Notes under the pieces: generated by a model | Seen by the model: the letters and a program-made list of their open reading frames with translations, nothing else | Database searches by the model: none | Told to the model about the DNA's origin: nothing | In this document: piece by piece, positions 1 to 8,962 of the stretch | Layout: each line of letters begins with the position of its first letter | How positions within the stretch are numbered: the stretch's first letter is position 1 | Position numbers and translations under genes: made by a program | Source of the DNA: Anaerocolumna sp. | Lineage (GTDB): Bacteria; Bacillota; Clostridia; Lachnospirales; Lachnospiraceae | DNA length: 49,070 nucleotides | Assembly (NCBI GenBank): GCA_029256725.1 | Contig: JAQSXJ010000049.1 | Coordinates: 1 to 49,070 of the forward strand | Reading direction: 5' to 3'

Positions 1-55
1 ATATATAATTATCCACCAAAACAATTATTTGCCGTCAAGTACAGATAATTCGGTA

Positions 56-985
56 TTATCCTTCATTCATAACCAATCGATTCCTAGGATGTTTACACAC
101 CAGAATATTTTTTTGTTTAGACATAGATACATGAGTATAAATCTGTGTAGTAGTAATGGAACTGTGTCCAAGCATTTTTTGAATATAGCGTATATCTACA
201 TCCTCCTCCAGCAGTAGAGTAGCAAAGGAATGACGAAACATGTGTGGAGTGATATGTAAGGAAATGGAAGCGATATTTACATACTTATTTATCATAAAAC
301 GGACAGACTGGTCTGATAGTCGTTGCTTCCTTCTATTAACAAAAAAATAACCACATGTTCCAATATCATTTAGAAATAAATTCTTATATGTTGTTAAAGC
401 ATGAGATACTTCGATATTTCCAATCTGAATCATTCGTTCCTTAGAACCTTTTCCATATATTAAAATATTTCCCTGTTCCAGATCAATATCCTTAGGTTTT
501 AGAGAACAAAGTTCTGATATACGTATTCCTGTGGCAAACAGCAGCTCAATAACCGCAATGTCACGAATAATACTTCTTATTTGATACTCCGTTTTCATTA
601 ATTCTTTTTGATTATATAGGGTTTCTAAAAAAGAACATATAATATGAAAAGGTATAGTTTTCGGTAAGGTTTGTGGTTCTCTGAATTTAGTGTTAATTTT
701 ATGAAATGGATTCATATCAATCAGTTCTTCACATTCTAAATAGTGGAAAAATGCCTTTAAACTAGCAATTTTTCTTTTATTGGTTTTGGATTTATAACGT
801 TTGTGTATTTCTGTGAGATATAAATTTATTGAGGTTTTTGAATTAAAGTTGTTTATTGAGGGGGTTATAAATCTTTTATATTGATTTAAATCAATAGAAT
901 ATGCCTTGATGGTCTTTGAATCCAACTTTTTTATATACCTGCAATATTCTAGATATTCATTCAATAATTCATTCCAATTTTCCAT
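56..985 (-). CDS. Tyrosine recombinase (XerC/D-like integrase)
   Basis: Site-specific recombinase of the tyrosine family, which breaks and rejoins DNA through a 3'-phosphotyrosine. The 309-residue length is normal for XerC/XerD-type enzymes. The N-terminal ~90 residues look like the helical core-binding (SAM-like) domain. The catalytic half shows the first Arg in ATGIRISELCSL, the HMFRHSFATLL block (His-x-x-Arg), the LGHSSITTTQIYTH block and the nucleophilic Tyr in QIYTH. The start is supported by AAGGAG about 10 nt upstream on the minus strand. It stands alone at the window edge, transcribed away from purH. No att site or partner integron/phage gene is visible, so whether it is a housekeeping or a mobile-element recombinase is open. 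Confidence 0.93.
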   Translation of the reverse strand: MENWNELLNEYLEYCRYIKKLDSKTIKAYSIDLNQYKRFITPSINNFNSKTSINLYLTEIHKRYKSKTNKRKIASLKAFFHYLECEELIDMNPFHKINTKFREPQTLPKTIPFHIICSFLETLYNQKELMKTEYQIRSIIRDIAVIELLFATGIRISELCSLKPKDIDLEQGNILIYGKGSKERMIQIGNIEVSHALTTYKNLFLNDIGTCGYFFVNRRKQRLSDQSVRFMINKYVNIASISLHITPHMFRHSFATLLLEEDVDIRYIQKMLGHSSITTTQIYTHVSMSKQKNILVCKHPRNRLVMNEG

Positions 986-1167
986 ATGTATATTACTCCT
1001 TATGCTAATTTCTTTATATTATGAAACGAAAAGAGATAAATGTCGAATATAGAGTGATATTTATGTTACTTTTTTTCATAATGTAAATCTGTAGAATAAA
1101 TCAATTTAGATTGGAAGACTGATAGGTAGTGGTTGTTAAACTGAGCCAATAAATCAAGGAGTTTCTT

Positions 1168-1263
1168 ATGAGGCGTGTGGAAATATGGAAAAAATATAAA
1201 GATAGCATTAAAAGATATATTAAGAATAGAAATAAAATAGAAAATAGAAAAGAAGAACTATAG
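1168..1263 (+). CDS. Possible 31-residue basic small protein
   Basis: A short ORF encoding MRRVEIWKKYKDSIKRYIKN followed by a Lys/Glu-rich tail. It has a very good ribosome-binding site (AAGGAG, about 7 nt before ATG) between the recombinase and the purH riboswitch. The peptide is strongly basic and probably helical. It could be a real small protein or the surviving N-terminus of a decayed gene. I do not recognise a family. Confidence 0.35.
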   Translation: MRRVEIWKKYKDSIKRYIKNRNKIENRKEEL

Positions 1264-1369
1264 TATTATCCCCTGCCTTTGGCAGATATTTTACGTTCGT
1301 TAGTGGGAAGAATCAATAAATAAATGATTATAATAAAGCAGACTGAAGAATATAGATATAAAAAATTAC

Positions 1370-1398
1370 TTGTCACAGTTGAAAAAATGTTGTAAACT
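1370..1398 (+). promoter_or_regulatory. Candidate sigma-A promoter of purH
   Basis: TTGTCA (1370-1375), a 17-bp spacer and TAAACT (1393-1398) sit just upstream of the riboswitch, putting transcription start near 1405, immediately before the conserved aptamer. The -35 matches consensus at 5 of 6 positions, the -10 at 4 of 6. Confidence 0.5.
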
Positions 1399-1404
1399 AA
1401 TATT

Positions 1405-1538
1405 AGATTTTGTATGACTGGCGGAAATGGGAGTTCACCCATAGGAAGTACAAAAATATATGAAATGCCGACCGCCTGGGCAGCTTTGGTAGTTCTGTAC
1501 CTATACAGAAGGCCAGACTTCCTGGGCGGTTTTTTTGT
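1405..1538 (+). promoter_or_regulatory. ZTP (pfl) riboswitch with intrinsic terminator
   Basis: The leader has the two conserved parts of the ZTP/ZMP-sensing pfl motif: the 5' GACTGGCGGAAATGGG block with its hairpin (about 1415-1445), and the 3' CCGCCTGGGCAG block at 1472-1483. The CCGCC can pair either with GGCGG of the 5' part (pseudoknot, ligand bound) or with GGGCGG at 1524-1529, which precedes seven T residues (1530-1536) and forms a terminator. This class normally turns genes on when ZTP/ZMP (AICAR nucleotide) builds up, and the next gene is purH, which consumes AICAR nucleotide. Confidence 0.9.
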
Positions 1539-1600
1539 TGTCTTAAGGGAAAAATAAGCTATATTAAGTTTTATTAAAATACAGGAAAAGGAGAACGAAA

Positions 1601-3154
1601 ATGAGAGCATTAATCAGCGTATCGGACAAAACCGGAATAGTAGAACTTGCAAAGGAGCTGGAGGCCTTAGGTGTTGAGATTCTGTCTACAGGAGGAACCT
1701 ATAAGAAACTGAAAGAGGAAGGGATAAAAGCTGTTGAGGTATCAGAAGTTACCGGATTTCCTGAGTGCCTGGATGGAAGAGTAAAGACCCTTCATCCTGC
1801 TATCCATGCCGGACTGCTTGCTATGAGAAGCAAGGAAGAGCACATGAAACAGTTAGAGGAACTTCAGATTAAGCCGATTGACTTTGTAATTGTCAATCTC
1901 TATCCTTTTAAAGCGACTATATTAAAAGACGGTGTAACCAGAGAAGAAGCTGTAGAAAATATTGATATCGGTGGCCCCACTATGTTACGCAGTGCTGCTA
2001 AGAATTATCAGGATGTGGCAGTGGTTACGGATCCTTCCGATTACAACAAAGTGCTCTCAGAACTTAAAGAAGCCGGACAGGTAAGTATAGAGACGAAGTT
2101 CTACCTTATGCAGAAGGTATTTATGCATACCTCTAATTATGACACAATGATTGCAGACTATCTGAAGAAGGAAAGAAAAGATACAGAACTCCCGGAAACC
2201 CTTACTCTAACTTATGAAAAAGTGCAGGACATGAGATATGGTGAGAATCCTCATCAGAAGGCTGCGTTTTACCGTGAAATCGGCAAGAGAAAAGGCTCTC
2301 TGGCAGATGCCCTACAGTTAAATGGCAAGGAACTCTCCTTTAACAACATTAATGATACCAATGGTGCCCTAGAGCTGTTAAAGGAATTTACAGAGCCGAC
2401 AGTAGTAGCCTGCAAGCATGGAAATCCCTGTGGAGTAGGAAGTGCTGAGAATATTGATAAGGCTTGGGATAAAGCATATCAGGCAGATAAGGTATCTATT
2501 TTCGGCGGAATTGTGGTATGTAACCGTACAGTTACCTCCTATATGGCAGGTGAGATGAGCAAGATCTTCCTCGAAGTAATAGTAGCACCTGATTATGAAG
2601 AAGAAGCACTTGAAATCTTAAAAGCCAAGAAAAATGTAAGGGTTCTTAAGTTAGAGGAGATAGAAGTACATCAGGATGAAAATGCGTATGACTTAAAAAA
2701 GGTAAACGGCGGCCTTATTGTACAGACAATAGACAGTAAACTTCTGCTAGAAGAAGAGATGAAGGTAGTTACAGACAGAAAACCGACTGAGAAAGAGCTT
2801 GAGGATATGCTCTTTGCCATGAAGGTTGTAAAATATGTAAAATCCAACGGTATTGCACTAGCAAAAGATAAGCAGTCCATCGGAATTGGCCCCGGACAGG
2901 TAAACCGTATATGGGCAGCCAAACAAAGCATTGAACATAGCAAAGAACTGATAAGTGAAGAGGCAGCTGTCGGCTCAGTACTTGCTTCTGACGCTTTCTT
3001 TCCTTTTGATGACTGTGTAGAAGCGGCACATACAGGAGGAATTACAGCAATTATTCAACCCGGCGGTTCTATCCGTGATGAAGATTCCATAAATAAATGT
3101 AATGAATATGGAATAGCTATGGTATTCACCGGTATGAGACATTTCAAACACTAG
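1601..3154 (+). CDS. purH: Bifunctional AICAR transformylase / IMP cyclohydrolase
   Basis: Catalyses the last two steps of purine synthesis: formyl transfer from 10-formyl-THF to AICAR, then ring closure to IMP. The 517 residues match the family length. The N-terminal MGS-like cyclohydrolase domain (about 1-190) starts [19 protein letters not shown] and contains STGGTYKKL and [14 protein letters not shown]. The transformylase part has [13 protein letters not shown], the KHGNPCGVG block with the catalytic Lys-His pair, and [15 protein letters not shown] near the C-terminus. The ATG is preceded by AAAAGGAG. It is a single-gene unit between a ZTP riboswitch and a terminator, so other purine genes must lie elsewhere. 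Confidence 0.98.
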   Translation: MRALISVSDKTGIVELAKELEALGVEILSTGGTYKKLKEEGIKAVEVSEVTGFPECLDGRVKTLHPAIHAGLLAMRSKEEHMKQLEELQIKPIDFVIVNLYPFKATILKDGVTREEAVENIDIGGPTMLRSAAKNYQDVAVVTDPSDYNKVLSELKEAGQVSIETKFYLMQKVFMHTSNYDTMIADYLKKERKDTELPETLTLTYEKVQDMRYGENPHQKAAFYREIGKRKGSLADALQLNGKELSFNNINDTNGALELLKEFTEPTVVACKHGNPCGVGSAENIDKAWDKAYQADKVSIFGGIVVCNRTVTSYMAGEMSKIFLEVIVAPDYEEEALEILKAKKNVRVLKLEEIEVHQDENAYDLKKVNGGLIVQTIDSKLLLEEEMKVVTDRKPTEKELEDMLFAMKVVKYVKSNGIALAKDKQSIGIGPGQVNRIWAAKQSIEHSKELISEEAAVGSVLASDAFFPFDDCVEAAHTGGITAIIQPGGSIRDEDSINKCNEYGIAMVFTGMRHFKH

Positions 3155-3182
3155 AATTAAATTTAATTTAAATCCATTATAG

Positions 3183-3236
3183 ACCTCCCCGGTAACTGCA
3201 GTTTCTATAGAAACAGGTTGCCAGGGAGGATTTTTT
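3183..3236 (+). terminator. Intrinsic terminator after purH
   Basis: CCTCCC at 3184-3189 pairs with GGGAGG near 3224-3229 around an inner stem (GTTTC/GAAAC with GGTAAC/GTTGCC). The hairpin is followed by a run of six T residues. Confidence 0.8.
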
Positions 3237-3597
3237 ATAGAAAGAAAATTGAAAGACCCTTTCAGCTTCATAGTTTAAAATCCAACGATAGGTTTTTATA
3301 AGGAAAGGTTTTCTTCTAAGCTTATCAGTGTTCTTGTAACAATTGGAGAATAACCAGTAAACATTTACTAATTCTGTGGTTAAAATTGACAATGAGTTCT
3401 ATCCTTAGTACAATAGATATTAAGGTGTGTGTGAAAACTCATTGCACCGCTCTGAACATTAAAATTCTAATCCAATTTTAATATTTGTGTAATATGGAAT
3501 TAATCGGAATGGAATATGATTATATTACACAGGTTAAAGACATAGAAATCAACTTAAGATGTGAAGAAATATAAAACTCCACACAGGAGGTGTTAAG
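3237..3597. other. Intergenic region before the NfeD-flotillin pair
   Basis: AT-rich, with no convincing ORF. It contains the sigma-A promoter at 3386-3414 and then a leader of about 175 nt. I see no recognised riboswitch in the leader. Confidence 0.6.
3386..3414 (+). promoter_or_regulatory. Strong sigma-A promoter for the NfeD-flotillin pair
   Basis: A perfect TTGACA (3386-3391), a 17-bp spacer and TACAAT (3409-3414). Transcription would start near 3421. Confidence 0.8.
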
Positions 3598-4137
3598 ATG
3601 CTATTGCTATTTCAGGTTTGTTTTTTTGCAGGTATTGCATTGATAATTATATCAGTTCTTTTGGGAAGCCTCTTTGATATTGTTGGGATTGACGGCTTTG
3701 ACCTGGATTTTGGAGGAAGTTCAATCGTACTTCCCTTTAGTCCGATTGTTTTCGTTTTGTTTTCAGCAGTATTTGGTGGTATGGGATGGATTTTATGGGA
3801 GAAGGCTCCAGAGCTGTTCTGGATATTAATGTTACTTATCTCTGCGGCTACCGGTTTTGCAGTATGTTTTTCCATACAGCATTTCATCATAACACCCCTT
3901 AAGAAAGCACAGAATACCAGTACACCGGATGTACAGGATCTTGTTGGTCTGCCAGCCACCGTAGCAGAAACTATAATGGAGAATGGCTTTGGAGAGATAA
4001 GATATGTTATAAACGGAAACAGTTATACCTCACCCGCTAAGACAATTAACGGCGGAGAGATCAAAGCAGGCGGAAGTGTCGCTATCTGCTGGATTGAAGA
4101 ATATGTATTTTATGTTACATCCACGGAGAATATCTGA
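3598..4137 (+). CDS. NfeD-like membrane protein (YuaF type)
   Basis: Membrane partner of flotillin. About four hydrophobic segments fill residues 1-105 (from LLFQVCFFAGIALIIISVLL to a segment ending near FSIQHFIITPL). A C-terminal OB-fold-like domain follows, beginning LVGLPATVAETIMENGFGEI and ending with WIEEYVFYV. This short form lacks the serine-protease domain of long NfeD proteins. GGAGG lies 9 nt before the ATG. The next gene is a flotillin, the usual pairing in Bacillota, so the two probably act together in membrane microdomain organisation or envelope stress. Confidence 0.85.
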   Translation: MLLLFQVCFFAGIALIIISVLLGSLFDIVGIDGFDLDFGGSSIVLPFSPIVFVLFSAVFGGMGWILWEKAPELFWILMLLISAATGFAVCFSIQHFIITPLKKAQNTSTPDVQDLVGLPATVAETIMENGFGEIRYVINGNSYTSPAKTINGGEIKAGGSVAICWIEEYVFYVTSTENI

Positions 4138-4261
4138 TACATAAGGTTAAACCTATATCGTATCTGATATAAATTAGGAAACCATGGTTATAGGAGTGCC
4201 CTTTATACAAGGCTATCAACTTATATACTATGGGAGTACATGTTAATAGGAGGAAGAAAGT

Positions 4262-5722
4262 ATGCCATTACAAGCTATTATTATTGCAGGAAGTATTGTT
4301 GGAGCTGTTATTTTAGTTATCCTGCTGATTACTACCATGTGGAAGAGAGTGTCCCAGGATAAGGCAGTAGTTGTAACAGGTCTTAAGAAGAGGGTTATCT
4401 CCGGTGGCGGTGGATTTGTAATCCCCTTACTGGAACGTGCCGACAAGATTTCATTGGAAAATATGAAAATCGAGATTCGTACAGAAGGAGCAAGAACGGA
4501 GCAGGGTGTTGATATCCGTGCCGACGGTGTTGCCGTTATTAAGGTAAAAAGCGATAAAGAAAGCATTCTAAATGCCGTAGAGCAGTTTAATACAGGCAGA
4601 GAACAGCAGACCATAGAAGTTATAAAAGACACAGGCAAGGATGTATTGGAAGGTAAGCTAAGAGAAATTATCTCCAAGATGACTGTTGAAGAAATCTATA
4701 AGGACAGAGAAAAGTTTGCATCACAGGTTCAGGAAGTTGCAGCCATGGGTCTTTCCAGCATGGGACTTGAACTGAAAGCCTTTACCATTCGTGATATCTC
4801 CGATAAGAATGGATATCTGGAGGCTCTTGGTAAGCCCCGTATAGCAGAAGTAAAGAAAAATGCTGCAATTGCAGAAGCGGAAGCTCTAAAGGAAACAAAG
4901 ATTAAGGTATCAGAGGCTGAGAGACTGGGAGAAGAAGCAAAGATCATCGCAGAAACCCAAGTGGCGGAAGCAAACAAGGAAAAGGAATTAAAGATACAAG
5001 GCTATCGTCAGGAGCAAGAGACAGTAAAAGCGAAAGCAGATGCAGCTTATGCCATCCAGAAGAACAAGGTGGATAAAGAAGTTACTGAAACAGCCATGCT
5101 GGTAGAGCTTACCAAGAAGGAAAAAGAAGCAGAAATTCAGGATAAAGAAGCTATCAGACGTGAAAAGGAATTACTTGCTACAGTTAACAAAGAAGCTGAT
5201 GCAGATATTTACCGTATCAGTAAAGAAGCTGATGCTAAGAAATATTCCGAGTTAAAAGAAGCCGAAGCTGCCAGTATGGCAATAAAGGTTAAGGCAGAAG
5301 CGGAAGCCGAAGCCATTAGGATTACCGGTGAAGCGGAAGCTGCAGCAATCCTTGCAAAAGGTACTGCCGAAGCTCAGACCATGGTTAAGAAAGCAGAAGC
5401 TTATAAGCAGTATAATGATGCTGCGGTAACACAGATGATCATCGAGAAATTACCTGAAATTGCTGCCTCTATTGCAGAACCTCTTACTAAGACTGAGAAG
5501 ATTGTTATCATAGATAGCGGTAAGAATGGAGAAGGCTCAGGCGCTTCTAAGGTATCCGGTTATGTAACAGATATCATAACTCAGATACCTGAGACTATTG
5601 AAGCGCTAACTGGAATTAACCTGACCGATTCTATTAAGAAGAATCTGTCAAAGGGAAATAAAGAAGAGCCATACAGCCAGGATAAAGAAGAGCAGGATTC
5701 CTCAGATTATAAGGAAGTATAA
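4262..5722 (+). CDS. Flotillin-like SPFH-domain protein
   Basis: Membrane scaffold of the flotillin/reggie family. The N-terminal hydrophobic hairpin or anchor (residues about 4-24) is followed by a PHB/SPFH domain (about 30-200) and a long Ala/Glu-rich coiled coil (about 200-400) with many EAEA repeats, which mediates oligomerisation. A short polar tail ends the 486-residue protein, a typical flotillin length. AGGAGG precedes the ATG at good spacing. The gap of 124 bp after the NfeD-like gene shows no terminator, so co-transcription from the 3386 promoter is likely. Confidence 0.93.
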   Translation: MPLQAIIIAGSIVGAVILVILLITTMWKRVSQDKAVVVTGLKKRVISGGGGFVIPLLERADKISLENMKIEIRTEGARTEQGVDIRADGVAVIKVKSDKESILNAVEQFNTGREQQTIEVIKDTGKDVLEGKLREIISKMTVEEIYKDREKFASQVQEVAAMGLSSMGLELKAFTIRDISDKNGYLEALGKPRIAEVKKNAAIAEAEALKETKIKVSEAERLGEEAKIIAETQVAEANKEKELKIQGYRQEQETVKAKADAAYAIQKNKVDKEVTETAMLVELTKKEKEAEIQDKEAIRREKELLATVNKEADADIYRISKEADAKKYSELKEAEAASMAIKVKAEAEAEAIRITGEAEAAAILAKGTAEAQTMVKKAEAYKQYNDAAVTQMIIEKLPEIAASIAEPLTKTEKIVIIDSGKNGEGSGASKVSGYVTDIITQIPETIEALTGINLTDSIKKNLSKGNKEEPYSQDKEEQDSSDYKEV

Positions 5723-5741
5723 AGTTGTAAATCCATAAAAT

Positions 5742-5789
5742 AAAGGCACCGTAGACATTTAGTATGAAATGTTTACGGTGCCTTTTTTA
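5742..5789. terminator. Bidirectional terminator between convergent genes
   Basis: A long, almost perfect hairpin, AAAGGCACCGTAGACATTT paired with AAATGTTTACGGTGCCTTT, is flanked by A and T runs. It can stop transcription from both the flotillin gene (plus) and the Ig-like gene (minus). Confidence 0.9.
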
Positions 5790-5819
5790 TGGCTTTTTAA
5801 TAAGCTGCATATTCATGTT

Positions 5820-6473
5820 TTACTGTGCTGTTCCCGATGGAGTGGGAGTAGTATCTGATTTCTCTACTACTGTAACTTTGCAATAATCATATTTACCATT
5901 TCCGATAGAAGCGAAGATATAAGTAACACCAGCAGATTTTGCTGTGATTCTTCCGCCAATGCTTACACTGGCAATATTTGAATCATTACTCCAGAACTTT
6001 GCTTCTTCTACAGTGTTGTTAGGCTTTAAGATAGCTGTTAAGGAGGTCTTATCACCTACTGTGAGGGTTAACTCCGACTTGGTAAGCTTAATACTTAAGG
6101 CCGGAGGACCAACGGTAATACTGCAATCCAAAGTGGCAACTGTCTTTGTGCCATCCTTAACGGTAACGGTTATGGAAGCAGTTCCAAAGTCAACAGCGGT
6201 TATTAAACCGGAATCATCAACTGCTGCAATGGAGGTATCACCGGATTTGTAGGACACTTTCTGGCTTTCTGTAATATTGTACAGCTTTAAGTTGAAAGTA
6301 GAATCTTTTACCAGGGACTTACTCTTTACATTTAATTTAATGCTGTTTTGTTCTTCATCAGTAGTTGCTGCACTGGCAACTGCAGTACTGCCGAATACGG
6401 GCGGCAATAATACAGACAGGAATAAACATATGCCAAATGCCAGAAGGCATTTTCTCCATAAAGCAAATTTCAT
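5820..6473 (-). CDS. Secreted protein with two Ig-like (BIG2) repeats
   Basis: Exported protein of 217 residues. A signal peptide (basic start, hydrophobic core LLAFGICLFLSVLLPPVFG, Ala-rich end near residue 36) leads into two bacterial Ig-like BIG2 domains. The first covers about 46-120 (KSLVKDSTFNLKLYN through IAAVDDSGLITAVDFGTASI), the second about 125-205 (SELTLTVGDKTSLTAIL through SNIASVSIGGRITAKSAG). No sorting signal or catalytic domain is visible, so it may be a small surface or adhesion module. The start has GGAGG 7-8 nt upstream. Confidence 0.85.
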   Translation of the reverse strand: MKFALWRKCLLAFGICLFLSVLLPPVFGSTAVASAATTDEEQNSIKLNVKSKSLVKDSTFNLKLYNITESQKVSYKSGDTSIAAVDDSGLITAVDFGTASITVTVKDGTKTVATLDCSITVGPPALSIKLTKSELTLTVGDKTSLTAILKPNNTVEEAKFWSNDSNIASVSIGGRITAKSAGVTYIFASIGNGKYDYCKVTVVEKSDTTPTPSGTAQ

Positions 6474-6541
6474 GGCATTATCCTCCTAATGACAGGTCAT
6501 AAATAAATATTACAGAAAGTAAAGGTGGCTTTCTATATACT

Positions 6542-6570
6542 ATTATATTAATAGTATGGCCTGTTTCCAA
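6542..6570 (-). promoter_or_regulatory. Promoter of the Ig-like protein gene
   Basis: Read on the minus strand: TTGGAA (6570-6565), a 17-bp spacer and a perfect TATAAT (6547-6542). Confidence 0.55.
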
Positions 6571-6854
6571 CACTTTCCGTGAGATTCAAATAACATCACG
6601 GAAGTTATATTTCTTATTATGTACCTTATTAAATTAATATATTAATTTGTCAGAATCATGTCAAAATCTTAATTTTTTCTTACGATTCTTACGAATTTAA
6701 TTTAACCAGGGAAATCCAATAGTAAAAAAGTGCTTATTAATATCATAAATCCAGAAAATAAAAAAAGGTAAAAATTTGTAATAAATATAGACTATAGATT
6801 TAAAAGTGTGTATTCGATATGATAATTAAATGGTAATATTTTATAAAATTTCCC

Positions 6855-6860
6855 TATAAT
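6855..6860 (+). promoter_or_regulatory. Possible -10 element for the injection-system block
   Basis: A perfect TATAAT 50 bp before the first gene. The -35 position (TGGTAA near 6831) is poor, so an activator or an alternative start may be needed. Confidence 0.35.
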
Positions 6861-6909
6861 GTATTTGGAAATAATCTGAATAAATTAAAAAGGAGGATAA
6901 GTAATTAAT

Positions 6910-7542
6910 ATGGATCATGTGGATGAGAAGATTTTAAAACAAAAAGAAATGATGGAAGAGTTTGAAAAGCAGCGTTTTGAGAAGGAAACCATTGAAAAAG
7001 AGAATAAGAGTTCAATTTTTGACGGATTAATTGATATACACAAAATACCGGTGGCCTTTGGGGAGAGAACACTGCTTAACGAAAAGATAGCAATCTGGAT
7101 GCCGGAGGATTTCAGGGAGTTCTCACAAGAAGAAATCAATGCAGTCTATCTGCTAGGCAATAAGCCCGATGTTGTGTATGGTAATTCCTATCTAGGATTT
7201 TCCATTGGTTTTCATTATACAAGCAATGAAGTTCCCAATGAATATATGGGGGATTTTGTGAAAATAGCAAAAATGGTATTGGAAAAATCAGGTCCAAAGG
7301 TAAATATATATTCAGAAAAAGTTAAAAAGACAGGCAATCACATGGTCTCAAGTCTGGAATTGGTTTCTCATACGGTAACAGACACAATTTATAATGTAAT
7401 GTTTTATAGCTCCTTAGAGGGCAAAGTGTTGATTGGTTTCATAAATTTTAATTACCAATATTTGAACCGTTATAAAACGATAGCAGAAGAAATGCTTACG
7501 TCCTTCCGGTTCATTGAAGATTCAAAGGAGGAAGAAGGATGA
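6910..7542 (+). CDS. DcrB/Eag-like (DUF1795-type) effector-associated protein
   Basis: A soluble 210-residue protein with a charged coiled-coil start (residues 1-35) and then a compact alpha/beta domain. The features IAIWMPEDFREFSQEEI, SIGFHYTSNEVPNEYMGDF and IGFINFNYQYLNRYKTIAEEMLTSFRF resemble the DcrB/DUF1795 fold. That fold includes the Eag chaperones that hold hydrophobic segments of VgrG- and Rhs-linked type VI effectors. The assignment is by pattern and context only. The stop overlaps the ATG of the VgrG-like gene by 4 nt, so the two are translationally coupled. The GGAGG is unusually far (13 nt) from the ATG. Confidence 0.6.
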   Translation: MDHVDEKILKQKEMMEEFEKQRFEKETIEKENKSSIFDGLIDIHKIPVAFGERTLLNEKIAIWMPEDFREFSQEEINAVYLLGNKPDVVYGNSYLGFSIGFHYTSNEVPNEYMGDFVKIAKMVLEKSGPKVNIYSEKVKKTGNHMVSSLELVSHTVTDTIYNVMFYSSLEGKVLIGFINFNYQYLNRYKTIAEEMLTSFRFIEDSKEEEG

Positions 7543-8951
7543 ATACAATTTCATATGCTGATATAACGGTGACTGGATTTCCTTTTCAGAAAATAGAACA
7601 GCTTCTAATCAGTCACACTGTTAATGAACATGGTCAGGCAGAGATTATCGGAGAACTGGATTCTACTACCGCCCAGGATTTTCTAAAGCGTGTGGATGAG
7701 AAAATGATAGTAACTATAACAACAAAAGCAGAAGGACAGCCCTCTAACCTTTTTTATGGATGTATACGAAATGTATCTTTACAGCAGGAAACAGAGTACA
7801 GCCGAGTGACTTTACAGTTGTATTCCATGAGTCGATTGCTGGATATGGATAAAAAGAATAAAACATATCAGAACACTGCTAAAACATACGGTCAGATAAT
7901 AACAGCTGATATTTCAGACAAAAGTGATCTGCATATGATGGTTTCTGATAAAGCTATTGGTGCGCTGCTTATGAAATACAATGAAACGGACTGGCAGTTT
8001 GCAAAGCGTATGGCTTCAAAACTCAATGCACCATTAGTTTCCAATGTATCCTCGCCCAGGCCCCAGATATATATTGGCCTGCCTCCTGCAAGTAAGACTA
8101 TTACAGTTAATAAAACGGCTTATTCTTACGGTAGTGATACCGGAGCAATGTCTCAGTTGACCTTAGGAGCTCTTGGGCAGGATTTTGGTGGGGAGCAGAT
8201 AGAGAGCTACGAATATGGCTATGTGGGAGATCAGATATCCTTTGGTGGAAAGAGCGGAAGGGTTAAAAGTGTTAAGGCTACGCTAAGGGATGGGATATTA
8301 ACTATGACCTATGGTCTGTTGGCAGCAGAGGGAACTGCGTCTGCATCCGGAGGCGGACTTGCAGGAATAGCAGCACCTGCAGCGCCCAATGCACAAGCTT
8401 CAGGAAAAATGATGAGGGGTAAAGTCATGGCTGTATCAGGTGATAAGGTACAAGTACATCTTACGGATGTAGATGGAGGGTATGACGGCGGTGGAAACTG
8501 GTGGTTCCCATACTCAACGGCCTATTCCTCCAGTGATGGCAGCGGCTGGTACTGTATGCCTGAAGTAGGGGATGAAGTGAGAGTATTCTTCCCGTCAGGA
8601 AATGAAGGAGATGCCTTTGCCGCAAGCTCCGTCTGCGCTACCCCACCTGCCAATCCTAAACATAAAAGCTGGAAAGCACCCGGTGGAAAAGAAATATTAC
8701 TTACCGACGAAGGAATGTATATCATCGGTAAGTCCGGAAAAGTATATATCAATCTAACCGATGAAAAAGGAATCGAGATTCATTCCGACAAGGATATCAC
8801 TGTAACTTCTGACGCAAATATCAAGATCAACTCCTCCTCGGAGGTACAAATCATAGCAAAAAATCAAATTATTATAGGAACGGAAGATGCATACCTTGAT
8901 CTGACGGAGAATTCGGCAACACTGGCTGCAAGTCAGGTATTAATTAACTAG
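7539..8951 (+). CDS. VgrG-like spike protein
   Basis: Spike of a contractile injection system, 470 residues. Residues 1-250 look like the gp27/late-control-D hub domain (ADISDKSDLHMMVSDKAIG, MKYNETDWQFAKRMASKLNAP). Residues about 285-370 are the gp5-like OB-fold (RGKVMAVSGDKVQVHLTDV, WFPYSTAY, WYCMPEVGDEVRVFFPSGN). Residues 390-470 are a repetitive beta segment (MYIIGKSGKVYINLTDEKGI, IHSDKDITVTSDANIKI) expected to form the trimeric beta-helix needle. No extra effector domain follows, so this is a plain spike. Downstream genes supply tip and cargo candidates. Confidence 0.88.
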   Translation: MNTISYADITVTGFPFQKIEQLLISHTVNEHGQAEIIGELDSTTAQDFLKRVDEKMIVTITTKAEGQPSNLFYGCIRNVSLQQETEYSRVTLQLYSMSRLLDMDKKNKTYQNTAKTYGQIITADISDKSDLHMMVSDKAIGALLMKYNETDWQFAKRMASKLNAPLVSNVSSPRPQIYIGLPPASKTITVNKTAYSYGSDTGAMSQLTLGALGQDFGGEQIESYEYGYVGDQISFGGKSGRVKSVKATLRDGILTMTYGLLAAEGTASASGGGLAGIAAPAAPNAQASGKMMRGKVMAVSGDKVQVHLTDVDGGYDGGGNWWFPYSTAYSSSDGSGWYCMPEVGDEVRVFFPSGNEGDAFAASSVCATPPANPKHKSWKAPGGKEILLTDEGMYIIGKSGKVYINLTDEKGIEIHSDKDITVTSDANIKINSSSEVQIIAKNQIIIGTEDAYLDLTENSATLAASQVLIN

Positions 8952-8962
8952 GGGGAGTAACA

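Larger units (their letters stand above)
6474..6909. other. Divergent intergenic region left of the injection-system block
   Basis: AT-rich, no gene seen. It contains the minus-strand promoter of the Ig-like gene, a dyad CCGTGA-N13-TCACGG (6577-6601) that might bind a regulator, and a TATAAT at 6855-6860 ahead of the first gene of the large block. Confidence 0.55.

Noticed and set aside
1266..1610. Minus-strand 114-codon ORF over the purH leader
   Set aside because: It lies antisense to the promoter and riboswitch and its product is low-complexity hydrophobic.
4243..4977. Minus-strand ORFs within the flotillin gene
   Set aside because: Shadows created by the Ala/Glu-rich coiled-coil codons; no ribosome-binding sites.
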